From positions 1 to 25,480 of IMG/VR virus record IMGVR_UViG_3300021962_000589: a stretch of 25,480 bases of DNA, one strand, 5' to 3'. The translations under genes and the position numbers were made by a program. Source of the stretch: a virus. Below the pieces are notes generated by a model that was not told where the DNA came from, made no database searches, and saw only the letters and a list, made by a program, of their open reading frames with translations. The first letter of the stretch is position 1; every line of letters starts with the position of its first letter. Positions 13,537-20,129 of this stretch are shown piece after piece.

Positions 13537-14490
13537 ATGGAACAACAGTTCTACCATAACCCAGCCAAGATGATGCCGTACAACGAAGCCTTTGAGCAGG
13601 GTGGCCTATATGACCGCAATCAGATCGTTAATCCAACCAACGACATCAAGCTATTGACCCCCATTGGGGAGTTGGCGCAGGTAGGTAGCATCTATGACCT
13701 ATGTATGGAGAGAGCTAGTGCGCTTGCAAAACTCGTAGAAGGCACTGATAAGAAGTTGCATCTCTTCTGGTCGGGCGGCATAGATAGTACTGCTGTCTTA
13801 ATGAGCTTAAGGGAAGTAATGCCAGCTAATAAAATCGTGGTGCTACACACGCCTGAAAGTCTAGCGGAGTACCAGGGTTTCTTTGAACAGCATATTCAAG
13901 GCACATTCGAGACGTTTGAATTCTCGATGGGTACCGTGTGGAAGGCGGTTGAGTTTGCTTGCGCCAACGGCATCGTTGTTACTGGCGAAATTGGAGACCA
14001 GATCTACGGCAGCGTTCTATACCTGGATCGTGGCAAAGACTGGTTAATGCAGCCTTGGGAAAACTTTAACGCAGGGATTACTGCTGACGAGTCTTATCAT
14101 AGGTTTGTGCAAGCCTGCCCGCAAAAGATTACAACCACTGCCGAGTTTCTTTGGTGGGTTAACTACTCACTGAAGTACCAGCTAGTTCAATGCCGCATGT
14201 TGCTAGACAACACGGTTAGCGAGCTAAACAAGAACTTCTTTCACTTCTTCGATACCAAGGCATTTAACGACTATGCTGTATCGACACCAATGGAAGACAA
14301 GATGCCTGGCTACGTTATCGAGGCATACAAGAAGCCGCTAAGAGATGTGATCTACCAGCTTTCTAATGATGCTACCTACGCTTACACAAAGCCAAAAGTT
14401 AGATCGCTAGTTCCTGTGTACGGTCGCTTTACTCGTAACAAGGTTGCTTTTGCTATTGACACCAACTGGAAGCGCTACTACCTGGCCTAA
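13537..14490 (+). CDS. Asparagine-synthetase-like PP-loop ATPase without glutaminase domain
   Basis: 317 residues. Seen: pyrophosphate-loop motif SGGIDST at residues 79-85 after a hydrophobic strand (KLHLFW), and GEIGDQIYG at 150-158, which matches the GE-x-xDE-x-FGG loop of asparagine synthetase C-domains. A Lys pair at 265-266 (AYKKPLRDV) sits where that family has its catalytic Lys before LR. The known chemistry is activation of a carboxylate with ATP to an acyl-AMP, then attack by an amine or ammonia. The N-terminal glutamine-hydrolysing domain of AsnB is absent: there is no Cys2 and only ~78 residues precede the loop. Ammonia must therefore come free or from a partner, or the nucleophile is another amine. 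Substrate unknown. Two bases separate it from the previous gene and one base from the cupin gene, without a clear ribosome binding site, so translation is probably coupled. Confidence 0.8.
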   Translation: MEQQFYHNPAKMMPYNEAFEQGGLYDRNQIVNPTNDIKLLTPIGELAQVGSIYDLCMERASALAKLVEGTDKKLHLFWSGGIDSTAVLMSLREVMPANKIVVLHTPESLAEYQGFFEQHIQGTFETFEFSMGTVWKAVEFACANGIVVTGEIGDQIYGSVLYLDRGKDWLMQPWENFNAGITADESYHRFVQACPQKITTTAEFLWWVNYSLKYQLVQCRMLLDNTVSELNKNFFHFFDTKAFNDYAVSTPMEDKMPGYVIEAYKKPLRDVIYQLSNDATYAYTKPKVRSLVPVYGRFTRNKVAFAIDTNWKRYYLA

Positions 14491-14491
14491 T

Positions 14492-15088
14492 ATGAAAGTT
14501 ATTAACACAGTAGAGGTTCTTGATTCAACATCACAAGACTTGTACCAGTACCGATGCTTTGTTAAGTCACAGCCGGTACATACAGATAAACGATCAAGTT
14601 ACTGGTATGTGACTAACCGTGAGGTTGGTTGCTTTACTGGAGATGGGTCCGTCTTTAACGATTTTGAGGTATGCGTTGAGATCCTGGGTTACACCCCTGA
14701 GACTCGCACATCCTCTTACTCGAGGGGCACAGACCTACCGTATCTGAACGGCTGCAGTACCAAGCAATTGATACCGGCAACCAGGCAAGGTGACCCAACC
14801 TGGCAGATGCTGGTGATGTCACCCTGCACAACAGAGCAGAAGCACCACGTTCACTCTACCGCCAGGATCGTCTACGTAGCTGCTGGCAGCGGCAAATCAA
14901 TCGTGGGTATGCCTGAGTGCCAGGAGGAGTTCGATCTCAAGCCTGGGATGGTTCTGGTGCTTCCTAAGATGGAGCCGCATCACTTCACAGCTGGACGCAA
15001 TGGCCTGACTGTTATCCCGCTCCACATCTTCAGTAGTGGATCGAGTGAATTCAATCACCCGATGTTCAACGGCACGCACGTAGTTTAG
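14492..15088 (+). CDS. Cupin-domain protein paired with the PP-loop enzyme
   Basis: 198 residues from ATG 14492, one base after the previous stop. Open sequence in this frame reaches into that gene, but the upstream start at 14444 is not needed. C-terminal cupin barrel at about 105-190: motif 1 KHHVHSTARIVYVAAGSG with H119/H121, motif 2 PGMVLVLPKMEPHHFTAG with the third His. The Glu normally found four residues after the second His is Arg (HVHSTAR), so metal binding is by His only or altered. The N-terminal ~100 residues are beta-rich and not recognised; they may be a second, degenerate cupin. Cupins include isomerases, oxygenases and sugar- or amino-acid-binding proteins. With the adjacent ligase this one may bind or process the same small molecule or surface sugar. 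Terminator-like sequence follows. Confidence 0.72.
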   Translation: MKVINTVEVLDSTSQDLYQYRCFVKSQPVHTDKRSSYWYVTNREVGCFTGDGSVFNDFEVCVEILGYTPETRTSSYSRGTDLPYLNGCSTKQLIPATRQGDPTWQMLVMSPCTTEQKHHVHSTARIVYVAAGSGKSIVGMPECQEEFDLKPGMVLVLPKMEPHHFTAGRNGLTVIPLHIFSSGSSEFNHPMFNGTHVV

Positions 15089-15090
15089 TT

Positions 15091-15118
15091 GTAGGGTAAA
15101 CACCTACGTATTTTTATT
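15091..15118 (+). terminator. Probable intrinsic terminator after the cupin gene
   Basis: Stem GTAGG (15091-15095) / CCTAC (15103-15107) with a seven-base loop, followed by GTATTTTTATT. An alternative stem ACGTAG (15078-15083) / CTACGT (15104-15109) competes. The stem is short, so strength is uncertain; it marks the border between tail and lysis blocks. Confidence 0.5.
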
Positions 15119-15146
15119 GCACAAATTTATTAGTATCACTTATAAT
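15117..15146 (+). promoter_or_regulatory. Sigma70-like promoter for the lysis block
   Basis: TTGCAC at 15117-15122, 18-nt AT-rich spacer, perfect TATAAT at 15141-15146. The expected start is about 15153, only some five bases before the ATG at 15158, and no Shine-Dalgarno sequence is present, so the first message would be nearly leaderless. It follows a terminator-like hairpin directly, the usual layout of a new transcription unit. Confidence 0.6.
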
Positions 15147-15157
15147 CCGGATTAATT

Positions 15158-15346
15158 ATGTCAGATAAGCCATTACCACTAACAGACGAACAGATCGAAG
15201 ACCTGGTTGAAAGAGTCACCGAGCGGGTTATTGAGAACGTCTATATCTCCATCGGGCAATCGGTCGTGAAGAAGTTCTTCTGGATCGTTGGTCTTGGCGC
15301 CCTGTCCCTAGTGACATACCTAGCCGGTACAGGGAGTCTTAAATGA
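15158..15346 (+). CDS. Small single-pass membrane protein of the lysis block
   Basis: 62 residues. An acidic amphipathic helix (about 9-30, TDEQIEDLVERVTERVIENV) leads to basic residues (VVKK) and one hydrophobic segment (about 40-57, FFWIVGLGALSLVTYLAGTG). The N-terminus is expected inside, with no signal sequence cleavage. Similar small phage proteins with an N-terminal ‘LT-x-EQI…’ helix and a C-terminal TM are common before lysis genes by memory; they may be pinholin-, antiholin- or scaffold-like. It is the first gene after the promoter at 15117 and overlaps the next gene by four bases (ATGA). A second, three-TM holin lies 2 kb downstream, so this one could be a regulator of that holin. 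Confidence 0.8.
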   Translation: MSDKPLPLTDEQIEDLVERVTERVIENVYISIGQSVVKKFFWIVGLGALSLVTYLAGTGSLK

Positions 15347-15699
15347 ACGAACTCATGGCAGTTCTGTTTTTGAGCCGGGACATTGCACACAAGGCTCACC
15401 TAGCAACTGACAGCTACTCCCAGCATATTGCACTCGGCAGCTTCTATGACGAGATCGTTGATCTTGCAGACAGTTTGGCTGAGACCTACCAAGGTCGCAC
15501 TGGTGAAGTCCTAGACATTCCCATGATGGAAGATGAACCAGGTGGTGACATCGTTGCAGACCTCAAGAAGTACCAGGACTACATCGAGCAGAACCGCTAC
15601 AAAGCAGTAGCAAAAGAAGACACGCCGATTCAGAACATTATTGACGAGGTTGTATCGCTGTACTTAACGACCCGTTACAAGTTGACAAGATTGAAGTGA
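15343..15699 (+). CDS. Dps/ferritin-like small protein (DUF5856-like)
   Basis: 118 residues, predicted as a helical bundle. The first helix pair carries AHKAHLATDSYSQHIALGSF followed by YDEIVDLADSLAETYQGR, with His, Glu and Asp spaced as in Dps/ferritin-like bundles (H-x-x-H … H … YDEIVDLAD). Phage proteins with the pattern H-x-x-T-x-SYA-x-H-x-AL-x-x-FY-x-x-I-x-x-L-x-D are grouped, as I remember, in DUF5856 and related to starvation-inducible DNA-binding proteins. Iron or DNA binding is unproven. Its place between a membrane protein and a metallophosphoesterase does not explain its job. Start ATG 15343 overlaps the previous stop (ATGA). Confidence 0.6.
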   Translation: MNELMAVLFLSRDIAHKAHLATDSYSQHIALGSFYDEIVDLADSLAETYQGRTGEVLDIPMMEDEPGGDIVADLKKYQDYIEQNRYKAVAKEDTPIQNIIDEVVSLYLTTRYKLTRLK

Positions 15700-15706
15700 G
15701 GTTGAT

Positions 15707-15997
15707 GTGAGCGAGCCAATCATTGAAACAAAGACACCAGCACTAGTTTTAATTGAGTGGCTGGATGCCGAGCACGAGTTCGGTTGGCAAGAGGGAAATG
15801 AGATTGACGAGAATGAACCAGTCTTAACTTGCTTTACGGTAGGTTGGTTACTTAAGAAGACCAAGTTGCACGTCAAGGTTTGCCAAACGTTTTCACATAA
15901 CAACCACGCACAAACGTTGACGATCCCCAAGGGCATGATCGTAAACATGACAGTTTTACAACAACCAATGAAACGACATGAAACCAAGGGTAAATGA
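15707..15997 (+). CDS. Small conserved-looking phage protein, unknown function
   Basis: 96 residues, beginning with GTG 15707 and preceded by GAGG at 15697-15700; an ATG two bases earlier is followed at once by TGA. The N-terminal half ALVLIEWLDAEHEFGWQEGN looks like a strand-turn-strand unit with two Trp. The second half (LTCFTVGWLLKKTKLHVKVC … TIPKGMIVNMTVL) is beta-rich. The pattern resembles many small phage proteins with a W-x-D…GW start and a ‘TVGWL’ middle that suggest an SH3-like barrel. No function is known to me. The last 20 bases overlap the metallophosphoesterase gene. Confidence 0.75.
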   Translation: MSEPIIETKTPALVLIEWLDAEHEFGWQEGNEIDENEPVLTCFTVGWLLKKTKLHVKVCQTFSHNNHAQTLTIPKGMIVNMTVLQQPMKRHETKGK

Positions 15998-16919
15998 CGA
16001 CGAGTTTGTAAGTATATGGAAGCGATTGGGTAGCGCAGCTCTAGTAGCGAAAGAGCTTGATCTTGCCATTCGTAACGTTCACGCAAGACGTAAGCGCATT
16101 GAGAAGAGGCACGGATTAACCCTCAACTCCACCGACAAGCGCTCACCGACATTCCACCGCAAAGAACATGCACCTCGTGTTGACTGCGAGATGATGAACG
16201 GAACAATCGTGGTTGCGTCTGACGCACATTATTGGCCTGGTCAAATCAGTACAGCTCATAGAGCATTACTCTCAGTAATCAGAGAGCTGAAACCTGAGCT
16301 AACAGTCATGAACGGCGACCTATTTGATGGCGCCAAGATCTCGAGATTCCCGGCACAGCAGTGGATCAAGCTGCCAACCGTGAAGGAAGAAATCGAGGCT
16401 GTTTCCGAGCGCTTAGCTGAGATCAAGCAAGCAGTCGGAAGCGGGAAAACCTGGTGGACCCTCGGCAACCACGACATGCGCTTCGACGCAAAGCTAGCTG
16501 CAGTTGTTGGAGACTACGAGGGTATCAATGGATTCACACTAGGTGATCACTTCCCGGATTGGAAGATGAGCATCAGCCTGTTTGTGAACGGCAACCTGAT
16601 GATTAAACATCGCTGGCACAACGGCATCCACGCCACGTTTAACAACACAATGAAGTCTGGTGTATCGATGTGTACCGGTCACCTACACCGATTACAAGCA
16701 ACAATCTATAGCGATTACAACGGCGCACGCTGGGGTATCGACTGCGGAACGTTGGGTGAAACCGAAGGTGATCACATGCACTACGGTGAAGACTCACCAA
16801 TGAACCACTGTTCTGGCTTTGCAGTACTAACCATCGTTGATGGACAGCTATTGCACCCAGAGTTCTGTGCAGTGCTTGGTGATAAAGCCTACTTCAGAGG
16901 TAAAGAGGTGGTGTTGTGA
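15978..16919 (+). CDS. Calcineurin-like metallophosphoesterase with N-terminal helix-turn-helix
   Basis: 313 residues. Residues 1-50 form a helix-turn-helix-like domain (FVSIWKRLGSAALVAKELDL, then IRNVHARRKRIEKRHGLTL). Residues ~75-300 are a metallophosphoesterase with all usual metal ligands: D82 and H84 (SDAHYW), D114 (NGDLFDG), N164-H165-D166 (GNHD), a His in KHRWHNG and H235/H237 (GHLHR). This family hydrolyses phosphodiesters or phosphomonoesters, including DNA, RNA and nucleotides, with two metal ions. Fusion to a DNA-binding-type domain suggests a nucleic acid substrate or targeting. Phage genes with this same HTH-MPP order are familiar, often near lysis genes, without a settled role. 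It has no obvious ribosome binding site and overlaps the upstream gene by 20 bases and the next by four (GTGA). Confidence 0.88.
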   Translation: MKPRVNDDEFVSIWKRLGSAALVAKELDLAIRNVHARRKRIEKRHGLTLNSTDKRSPTFHRKEHAPRVDCEMMNGTIVVASDAHYWPGQISTAHRALLSVIRELKPELTVMNGDLFDGAKISRFPAQQWIKLPTVKEEIEAVSERLAEIKQAVGSGKTWWTLGNHDMRFDAKLAAVVGDYEGINGFTLGDHFPDWKMSISLFVNGNLMIKHRWHNGIHATFNNTMKSGVSMCTGHLHRLQATIYSDYNGARWGIDCGTLGETEGDHMHYGEDSPMNHCSGFAVLTIVDGQLLHPEFCAVLGDKAYFRGKEVVL

Positions 16920-17083
16920 TTAAAACTCTAGGTGATTACATCAAAGAGATTGAATACAAAGAGCATGAGTGTGTGTACTGCAAGTCCCGCTCATGCAACT
17001 GTGATGGCGAATGTAGTGCAACCGAAGACGATGAGTACGTAGGTTGTCCTTGTGTGGTAATTGGATCGGAGGAAAACAAATGA
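16916..17083 (+). CDS. 55-residue cysteine-rich protein, possible zinc binder
   Basis: GTG 16916 (overlapping the phosphoesterase stop as GTGA), 55 codons, TGA 17081-17083. After a basic/acidic helix (TLGDYIKEIEYKEHE) come seven cysteines in 31 residues: CVYC, CNC, C, then CPC. The CxxC and CxC spacing suggests a zinc knuckle or a metal-sulfur site; a disulfide-rich fold is less likely for a cytoplasmic protein. I do not recognise a family. GGAGG near its 3' end (17069-17073) is the ribosome binding site of the next gene, and the two overlap as ATGA. Regular coupling and codon use like the neighbours support it being real. Confidence 0.7.
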   Translation: MIKTLGDYIKEIEYKEHECVYCKSRSCNCDGECSATEDDEYVGCPCVVIGSEENK

Positions 17084-17211
17084 AACTACTAGACCTTATT
17101 AAATCGCTGTTCCGTAAGAAACAAACTCTTGCACCAGCTATGCCGAAGACACGTAAACCACGTGCCCCTCGTAAGACGGCTATCAAAGCACCAGCTAAGA
17201 AGAGCAAGTAA
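17080..17211 (+). CDS. 43-residue basic peptide before the holin
   Basis: ATG 17080 with GGAGG seven bases upstream, 43 codons, TAA 17209-17211 overlapping the holin ATG (TAATG). N-terminal amphipathic helix (MKLLDLIKSLFRKK), then a Lys/Arg/Pro/Ala-rich tail (KTRKPRAPRKTAIKAPAKK) like that of nucleic-acid-binding tails. There is no transmembrane segment and no lipobox, so it is not a spanin. The helix could lie on the membrane. No family recognised; the strong ribosome binding site and tight overlaps argue for a real gene that may set holin translation by coupling. Confidence 0.7.
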   Translation: MKLLDLIKSLFRKKQTLAPAMPKTRKPRAPRKTAIKAPAKKSK

Positions 17212-17675
17212 TGGAGTTCCTTGCCCTACTAGGCCCGCTGTTTGGTGGGCTTTTTCGTTTAGCGCCAGAAGTATTTAAGTTCTTTGATCGCAAGGATGAG
17301 CGTAAGCATGAGCTAGCTCTTACCCAACAACAGATTGAACTAGCCAAGGTACAAGGCAACTTCAAGATGCAAGAGATCGCCGGGCAGACAGACATTGCCC
17401 ACATCAATGCATTGATGGAAGTAGCCAAGGCTCAAGCACAGCCAACTGGTATCAAATGGGTGGATGCTTGGAACGCTTTGATGCGCCCCTTAATCACCAC
17501 TCAATGGGTCTTGATCCTGTACCCAGCAGTATTAGTTGCCACGTACATCCTGGCGGTTGACTCTGGTGTTCCAGCATTGCAAGCCTTGGTCAAAGTATTC
17601 GGTACTGAAGAGAAAGCTCTTTGTGGCGGTATCTTTACCTTCTGGTTCTTGGATCGGGTTATCAAGCAACGATGA
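17211..17675 (+). CDS. Holin, three-TM gene-transfer-agent type
   Basis: 154 residues. An N-terminal hydrophobic segment (FLALLGPLFGGLFRLAPEVF, 3-22) is followed by a long charged helix (DRKDERKHELALTQQQIELA … ALMEVAKAQAQ, 25-80), then two membrane segments (WVLILYPAVLVATYILAV, about 100-118, and ALCGGIFTFWFLDRV, about 136-150). This matches the family of 3-TM holins first described for gene transfer agent release. It would open the inner membrane for the endolysin encoded next. The start overlaps the previous stop (TAATG) and the 3' end overlaps the lysozyme start (ATGA), so holin and endolysin are translated together. A terminator-like hairpin lies inside codons 7-15. Confidence 0.85.
   Translation: MEFLALLGPLFGGLFRLAPEVFKFFDRKDERKHELALTQQQIELAKVQGNFKMQEIAGQTDIAHINALMEVAKAQAQPTGIKWVDAWNALMRPLITTQWVLILYPAVLVATYILAVDSGVPALQALVKVFGTEEKALCGGIFTFWFLDRVIKQR
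17231..17255 (+). terminator. Terminator-like hairpin inside the holin gene
   Basis: Stem GCCCGC (17233-17238) / GTGGGC (17245-17250), six pairs with one G-T, loop TGTTTG, followed directly by TTTTT at 17251-17255. A further A-G/T-T extension is possible at the base. The sequence is within holin codons 7-15. If used, it would cut off messages that are not being translated and lower holin/endolysin expression; ribosomes entering from the overlapping upstream gene would melt it. Confidence 0.5.
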
Positions 17676-18130
17676 ACCCTGCCCTAGAGATAACCTCCGA
17701 GTTATGCAAGAGGTTTGAGGGCTTCAGGTCAAAGCCTTATATCTGTCCAGCTGGCGTACCAACGATTGGATACGGTTCCACCTACTACCCAGACGGTAGG
17801 AAGGTAAGCCTCACAGATCCTCCGTTAAACGAGAAGCAGGCGACAGAGATGCTGATGCATGAGTTGCTTGCGACATTCGCCCCTGGCGTTTACCGGGCTT
17901 GTCCCACCCTATATACGGCTGACCCATACAAGGTGGCAGCTATCGTGGACTTTGCCTACAACCTCGGTGTTGGACGACTACAGGCTTCCACGTTGAAGCG
18001 AAAGATCAATGAACAAAACTGGGATGCTGCCTGCGATGAACTACGCAAGTGGGTTCTGGCTGGCGGGAAAAGACTTCCTGGACTTGTACTGAGGCGTGAA
18101 GCTGAGGTCGCATTAATGAAGAGAGAATAA
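17672..18130 (+). CDS. Endolysin, GH24 phage lysozyme
   Basis: 152 residues from ATG 17672, which overlaps the holin stop (ATGA); in-frame starts further upstream lie in the holin gene and are not needed. It cleaves the peptidoglycan MurNAc-GlcNAc bond. The catalytic block FEGFRSKPYICPAGVPTIGYG-like region (residues 15-34) gives E16, C25 and T31, i.e. the E-8aa-D/C-5aa-T triad with Cys in the middle position, a known variant. The second half has the usual AIVDFAYNLGVGRLQASTL and the final KRLPGLVLRREAE helix. The N-terminus has no signal or signal-anchor sequence, so export depends on the holin. Its stop overlaps the nozzle start (TAATG). No spanin gene follows. Confidence 0.93.
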   Translation: MNPALEITSELCKRFEGFRSKPYICPAGVPTIGYGSTYYPDGRKVSLTDPPLNEKQATEMLMHELLATFAPGVYRACPTLYTADPYKVAAIVDFAYNLGVGRLQASTLKRKINEQNWDAACDELRKWVLAGGKRLPGLVLRREAEVALMKRE

Positions 18131-19941
18131 TGGCCGGTTTAAAACTAATGACAACTGGTGGCTACGTACCACGTGTAGCGCCACACCTACTCCAGGACAA
18201 TGAAGCTCAAAAGGCTATCAACACCAAACTGTACTCAGGTGTATTGCGTGCCTGGAGAAAGCCGCTGCCTATTACGCCAGTCGTCAACGTTGCCGCTAGT
18301 ACAGAGACTATCTACAAAGGCTTGAAGTCTTCTGGTGACGACTTGTGGTTGGCTTGGAGCACAGATGTTGACGTTGTATCCAGCCCGCTTGAAAGCGCAT
18401 CTCCAATGATGGTCTTCTACACAGGAGACGGCGTACCAAAGAAAACCAATTCAGCCTTGGCTGGTTCTACATCCGGTGGGGCTCCCGCCAACTGGTACAA
18501 CATGGGTGTTCCGGCTCCAGCTGCAGCGCCTACGGTTGCTCGAGTTGGATCTGGTGCATCACCTGAGACACGCATCTACGTCTACACCTACATCAGCGCC
18601 TTCGGTGACGTGGAAGAAGAGAGTGCTCCAAGCCCAGTATCAGCTGAGGTTCTATGTGGATCTGGCGATACTGTGACAGTCAATGGATTCTCTACAGCCC
18701 CAACAACCAACTACAACATTACAAAGCGCAGGATCTATCGATCAGTCTCTGGCTCTGGTTCTACCCAGTTTCAGTTCGTGACTGAGATTCCTCTTGCAAC
18801 CACAAGCTTCAGCGACAACGTAGCTTCTGCAGGCTTGGGCGAGGTTCTAGAGACCCTTCAATGGGAAACCCCACCCGCAGGATTGCAAGGGCTTGTAGCC
18901 CTCCCTAACGGCTTCCTAGCTGGCTTCGCAGATGAGACCGTTTACTTCTCTGAGGTGAACCGTCCACACGCCTGGCCGTCTGCATACGCCCTATCAACCG
19001 GTCAGAAGATCGTTGGTCTTGGCGTATTCGGTCAATCCATAGCTGTGATGACCAAGGGTTACCCGCTGGTTATCTCTGGTATTTCGCCAGATTCCATGTC
19101 CAGTGAGAAGCTATCCATCCTCGAGCCATGCGTATCCAAGGGATCTATCACATCAGATGCATCCGGCGTGACCTATGCCAGCCCCAACGGATTGGTAGTC
19201 ATCGGTCCAGGACAGGCTAACGTCGTCACAAACAACATCTTGTTGCGTGAAGACTTCAACAAGTTTGCACCAGACACTATCCAGGCAAAGCACTATGCCG
19301 GGAAGTACTTCGGCTTCTTTACCGATGGTACAGGGCAGGTTGAAGAGGGAGCGTTCATCCTTGATCAAACCTTGTCAGCCACTCCGTTGAGCCTAACAAC
19401 CCTTCATACAAGGGCAGTGTTCGTTGATATTGATACCGCCGATATGTTCATGGTGGTCGATAACAAGATCTGCTTGTGGGAAGGTGATGAGAACAACACG
19501 CTTCCGTATGAGTGGATGTCTAAGAAGTTCGTATTCACCGCCCCAGCCAACCTTGGTGCTATAGAGGTAGATGCAGACTTTGCCAACATTGAGGATGGCG
19601 CAGCACTTCAAGCTCGTGTTGAAGCAATCATTGCTGCTAACCAGGTGCTTTGGGCAACAACCACAAATCTGCAATCCGTCTTTAATGCGCTAAAGCTTAA
19701 CCAGTACGAGCTCAATGGCTCAATCCTAGCTGGCATTCCAGCCCTGGTTGATGATCGCTACTTGCTCGTAGAAGTTTACTGTGATGGTCGTAAGGTTCAC
19801 TCTGCTCAATACACAACAAGCGGTGTGTATCGCATGCCATCCGGATTTAAGGGGCAGCGGTTCGAGGTTAAGCTTAACGGCAACATTGAACTTCGATACG
19901 TAAAGCTAGCGGAGACTGTTAAGGAGTTGAAGGCACTATGA
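18130..19941 (+). CDS. Tail nozzle / tubular protein B-like beta-propeller protein
   Basis: 603 residues, beta-rich throughout. A short N-terminal segment (GGYVPRVAPHLLQDNEAQKA) of the type that anchors nozzle proteins is followed by repeated blades. The central motif VYFSEVNRPHAWPSAYALST and GLGVFGQSIAVMTKGYPLVI is typical of podovirus nozzle proteins, in the place of T7 gp12 or P22 gp10. Residues ~145-235 resemble a fibronectin-like insertion (IYVYTYISAFGDVEEESAPS … KRRIYRSVSGSG). It would close the distal tail tube and keep DNA in until ejection. Unusually it is encoded after the lysis genes, not next to the adaptor. Start ATG overlaps the endolysin stop. Confidence 0.82.
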   Translation: MAGLKLMTTGGYVPRVAPHLLQDNEAQKAINTKLYSGVLRAWRKPLPITPVVNVAASTETIYKGLKSSGDDLWLAWSTDVDVVSSPLESASPMMVFYTGDGVPKKTNSALAGSTSGGAPANWYNMGVPAPAAAPTVARVGSGASPETRIYVYTYISAFGDVEEESAPSPVSAEVLCGSGDTVTVNGFSTAPTTNYNITKRRIYRSVSGSGSTQFQFVTEIPLATTSFSDNVASAGLGEVLETLQWETPPAGLQGLVALPNGFLAGFADETVYFSEVNRPHAWPSAYALSTGQKIVGLGVFGQSIAVMTKGYPLVISGISPDSMSSEKLSILEPCVSKGSITSDASGVTYASPNGLVVIGPGQANVVTNNILLREDFNKFAPDTIQAKHYAGKYFGFFTDGTGQVEEGAFILDQTLSATPLSLTTLHTRAVFVDIDTADMFMVVDNKICLWEGDENNTLPYEWMSKKFVFTAPANLGAIEVDADFANIEDGAALQARVEAIIAANQVLWATTTNLQSVFNALKLNQYELNGSILAGIPALVDDRYLLVEVYCDGRKVHSAQYTTSGVYRMPSGFKGQRFEVKLNGNIELRYVKLAETVKELKAL

Positions 19942-20129
19942 AGAAGCCATCAATCCCTGCCGTAAACATTCAAGACAGGCAAATCTCCGCACTACTTAAG
20001 CCAATGAAGGAAAACTTAGAAATCCTAACTGGACTACGAGGATCTTCCTTAACAAAACTAGATAGTAGTGCTACATTAAGCGAAGTAATTACTAAACTAA
20101 ATGAAGTGATTGATCGACTAAACGCTTAA
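19938..20129 (+). CDS. Small helical protein between nozzle and internal proteins
   Basis: 63 residues. The N-terminus is short and basic (KKPSIPAVNIQDRQ), followed by a helix (ISALLKPMKENLEILTGLRG) and a C-terminal heptad-like helix (LSEVITKLNEVIDRLNA), suggesting a coiled coil. The pattern ‘LKP-x-KEN-x-E-x-LTG-x-RG’ recalls short proteins encoded next to nozzle genes in other podoviruses; the role is unknown, possibly an oligomerisation or tail-plug piece. It overlaps the nozzle stop (ATGA) and the next gene (TAATG). Confidence 0.8.
   Translation: MKKPSIPAVNIQDRQISALLKPMKENLEILTGLRGSSLTKLDSSATLSEVITKLNEVIDRLNA

Noticed and set aside
14444-14491. Earlier in-frame start for the cupin protein
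   Set aside because: It would overlap the PP-loop gene by ~47 bases without a ribosome binding site; ATG 14492 directly follows its stop.
17621-17671. Earlier in-frame starts for the endolysin
   Set aside because: They lie inside the holin gene; ATG 17672 overlaps the holin stop and gives the normal lysozyme N-terminus.
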